Positions 34,234 through 34,393 of a stretch of 34,393 nt of DNA are shown here, piece after piece. A model generated the notes under the pieces. The model worked only from the letters and a program-made list of their open reading frames with translations, was not told where the DNA came from and made no database searches. The position numbers and the translations under genes are program-made. The DNA is taken from positions 1-34,393 of the forward strand of contig JAAUSR010000056.1 in the NCBI GenBank assembly GCA_012032555.1. The letters are read 5' to 3'. The stretch comes from Thioploca sp. (GTDB lineage: Bacteria > Pseudomonadota > Gammaproteobacteria > Beggiatoales > Beggiatoaceae). The number at the start of each line of letters is the position of its first letter. Position 1 is the stretch's first letter.

Positions 34234-34393
34234 ATGCAACAACGAATTATTCAAATATTACTCAGTGCACTGATATTAGCACCGTTCTCACTCGCCCAAA
34301 GCGCCACCACCTACTACCTCTCCAGCAGTGGAGGCAACGACGCTAACGACGGCTTAAGCGAAACCAGTCCCTGGCAAAGCGTAGACAAAATCA
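34234..34393 (+). CDS. Secreted beta-helix-like protein, 5' part only
   Basis: The first 53 codons of a gene cut by the window end. The start ATG has AGGAGA 5-6 bases upstream. Residues 1-23 are a signal peptide with a likely cut near SLAQSA. The mature start TYYLSSSGGNDANDGLS and then PWQSVDK is typical of right-handed parallel beta-helix (pectate-lyase-like) surface proteins. Codon third positions are richer in C and G than in the neighbouring genes. The function of the rest cannot be seen. Confidence 0.75.
   Translation, partial: MQQRIIQILLSALILAPFSLAQSATTYYLSSSGGNDANDGLSETSPWQSVDKI

Noticed and set aside
1-34393. tRNA, rRNA and insertion sequences
   Set aside because: No GGTTCGAATCC-type arm, ribosomal motif or transposase was seen in any intergenic stretch; a covariance-model scan would be needed to exclude small RNAs.

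Overview
The window looks like chromosomal DNA of a large sulfur-oxidising gammaproteobacterium of the Beggiatoaceae type. The DNA is AT-rich. The housekeeping genes (dnaN, rpmH, rnpA, yidC, hemL, cca, ubiG, tsaD) read as gammaproteobacterial. A heptamer array with units such as TGATAAC sits between rnpA and yidC; intergenic TAACTGA-type repeats of this kind are known from marine Beggiatoaceae. The assignment is inference from content, not from a search.

Left part (1-5850): a sugar (glycosyl-1-phosphate) transferase runs off the left edge and is frame-broken. It is followed by a secreted five-EF-hand protein, a small DUF4405-type membrane cytochrome, and a BaeS/BaeR-like two-component system. 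The sensor's periplasmic domain carries a Pro/His/Asp-rich repeat, and its frame is broken at the start of that repeat. A secreted protein of unknown family follows, behind a full-consensus sigma70 promoter. Middle left (5900-13434): dnaN points left. rpmH-rnpA-yidC-hemL point right, without yidD. An NDUFA9-like oxidoreductase and cca follow. dnaN lies beside rpmH as in many gammaproteobacteria, but dnaA is missing between them.

Centre (13559-30290, minus strand): one probable operon of about 17 kb. In transcription order it encodes a 3342-residue LEPR-XLL/RTX giant protein, a DUF3467 protein, a tandem-GAF membrane HlyD-type adaptor, a PqqD-like/M50 protease/HlyD fusion, a SecA-related protein whose ATPase motifs are all degenerate, and a second HlyD adaptor. 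There is no ABC exporter, outer-membrane channel or intact SecA. I read it as a dedicated export, processing and surface-display system for the giant protein, and it is the best candidate here for an undescribed system. The adaptor genes carry three of the five single-base frame breaks in the window.

Right part (30635-34393, plus strand): ubiG and a mupP-like HAD phosphatase overlap by four bases. A polytopic membrane protein, probably starting at ATT, and tsaD follow. The window ends in the 5' part of a secreted protein that resembles parallel beta-helix proteins.

No rRNA, tRNA, insertion sequence or CRISPR array was found by reading. All five frame breaks are explained by one missing base, four of them next to A/T runs, so either assembly or sequencing error or real decay is possible.
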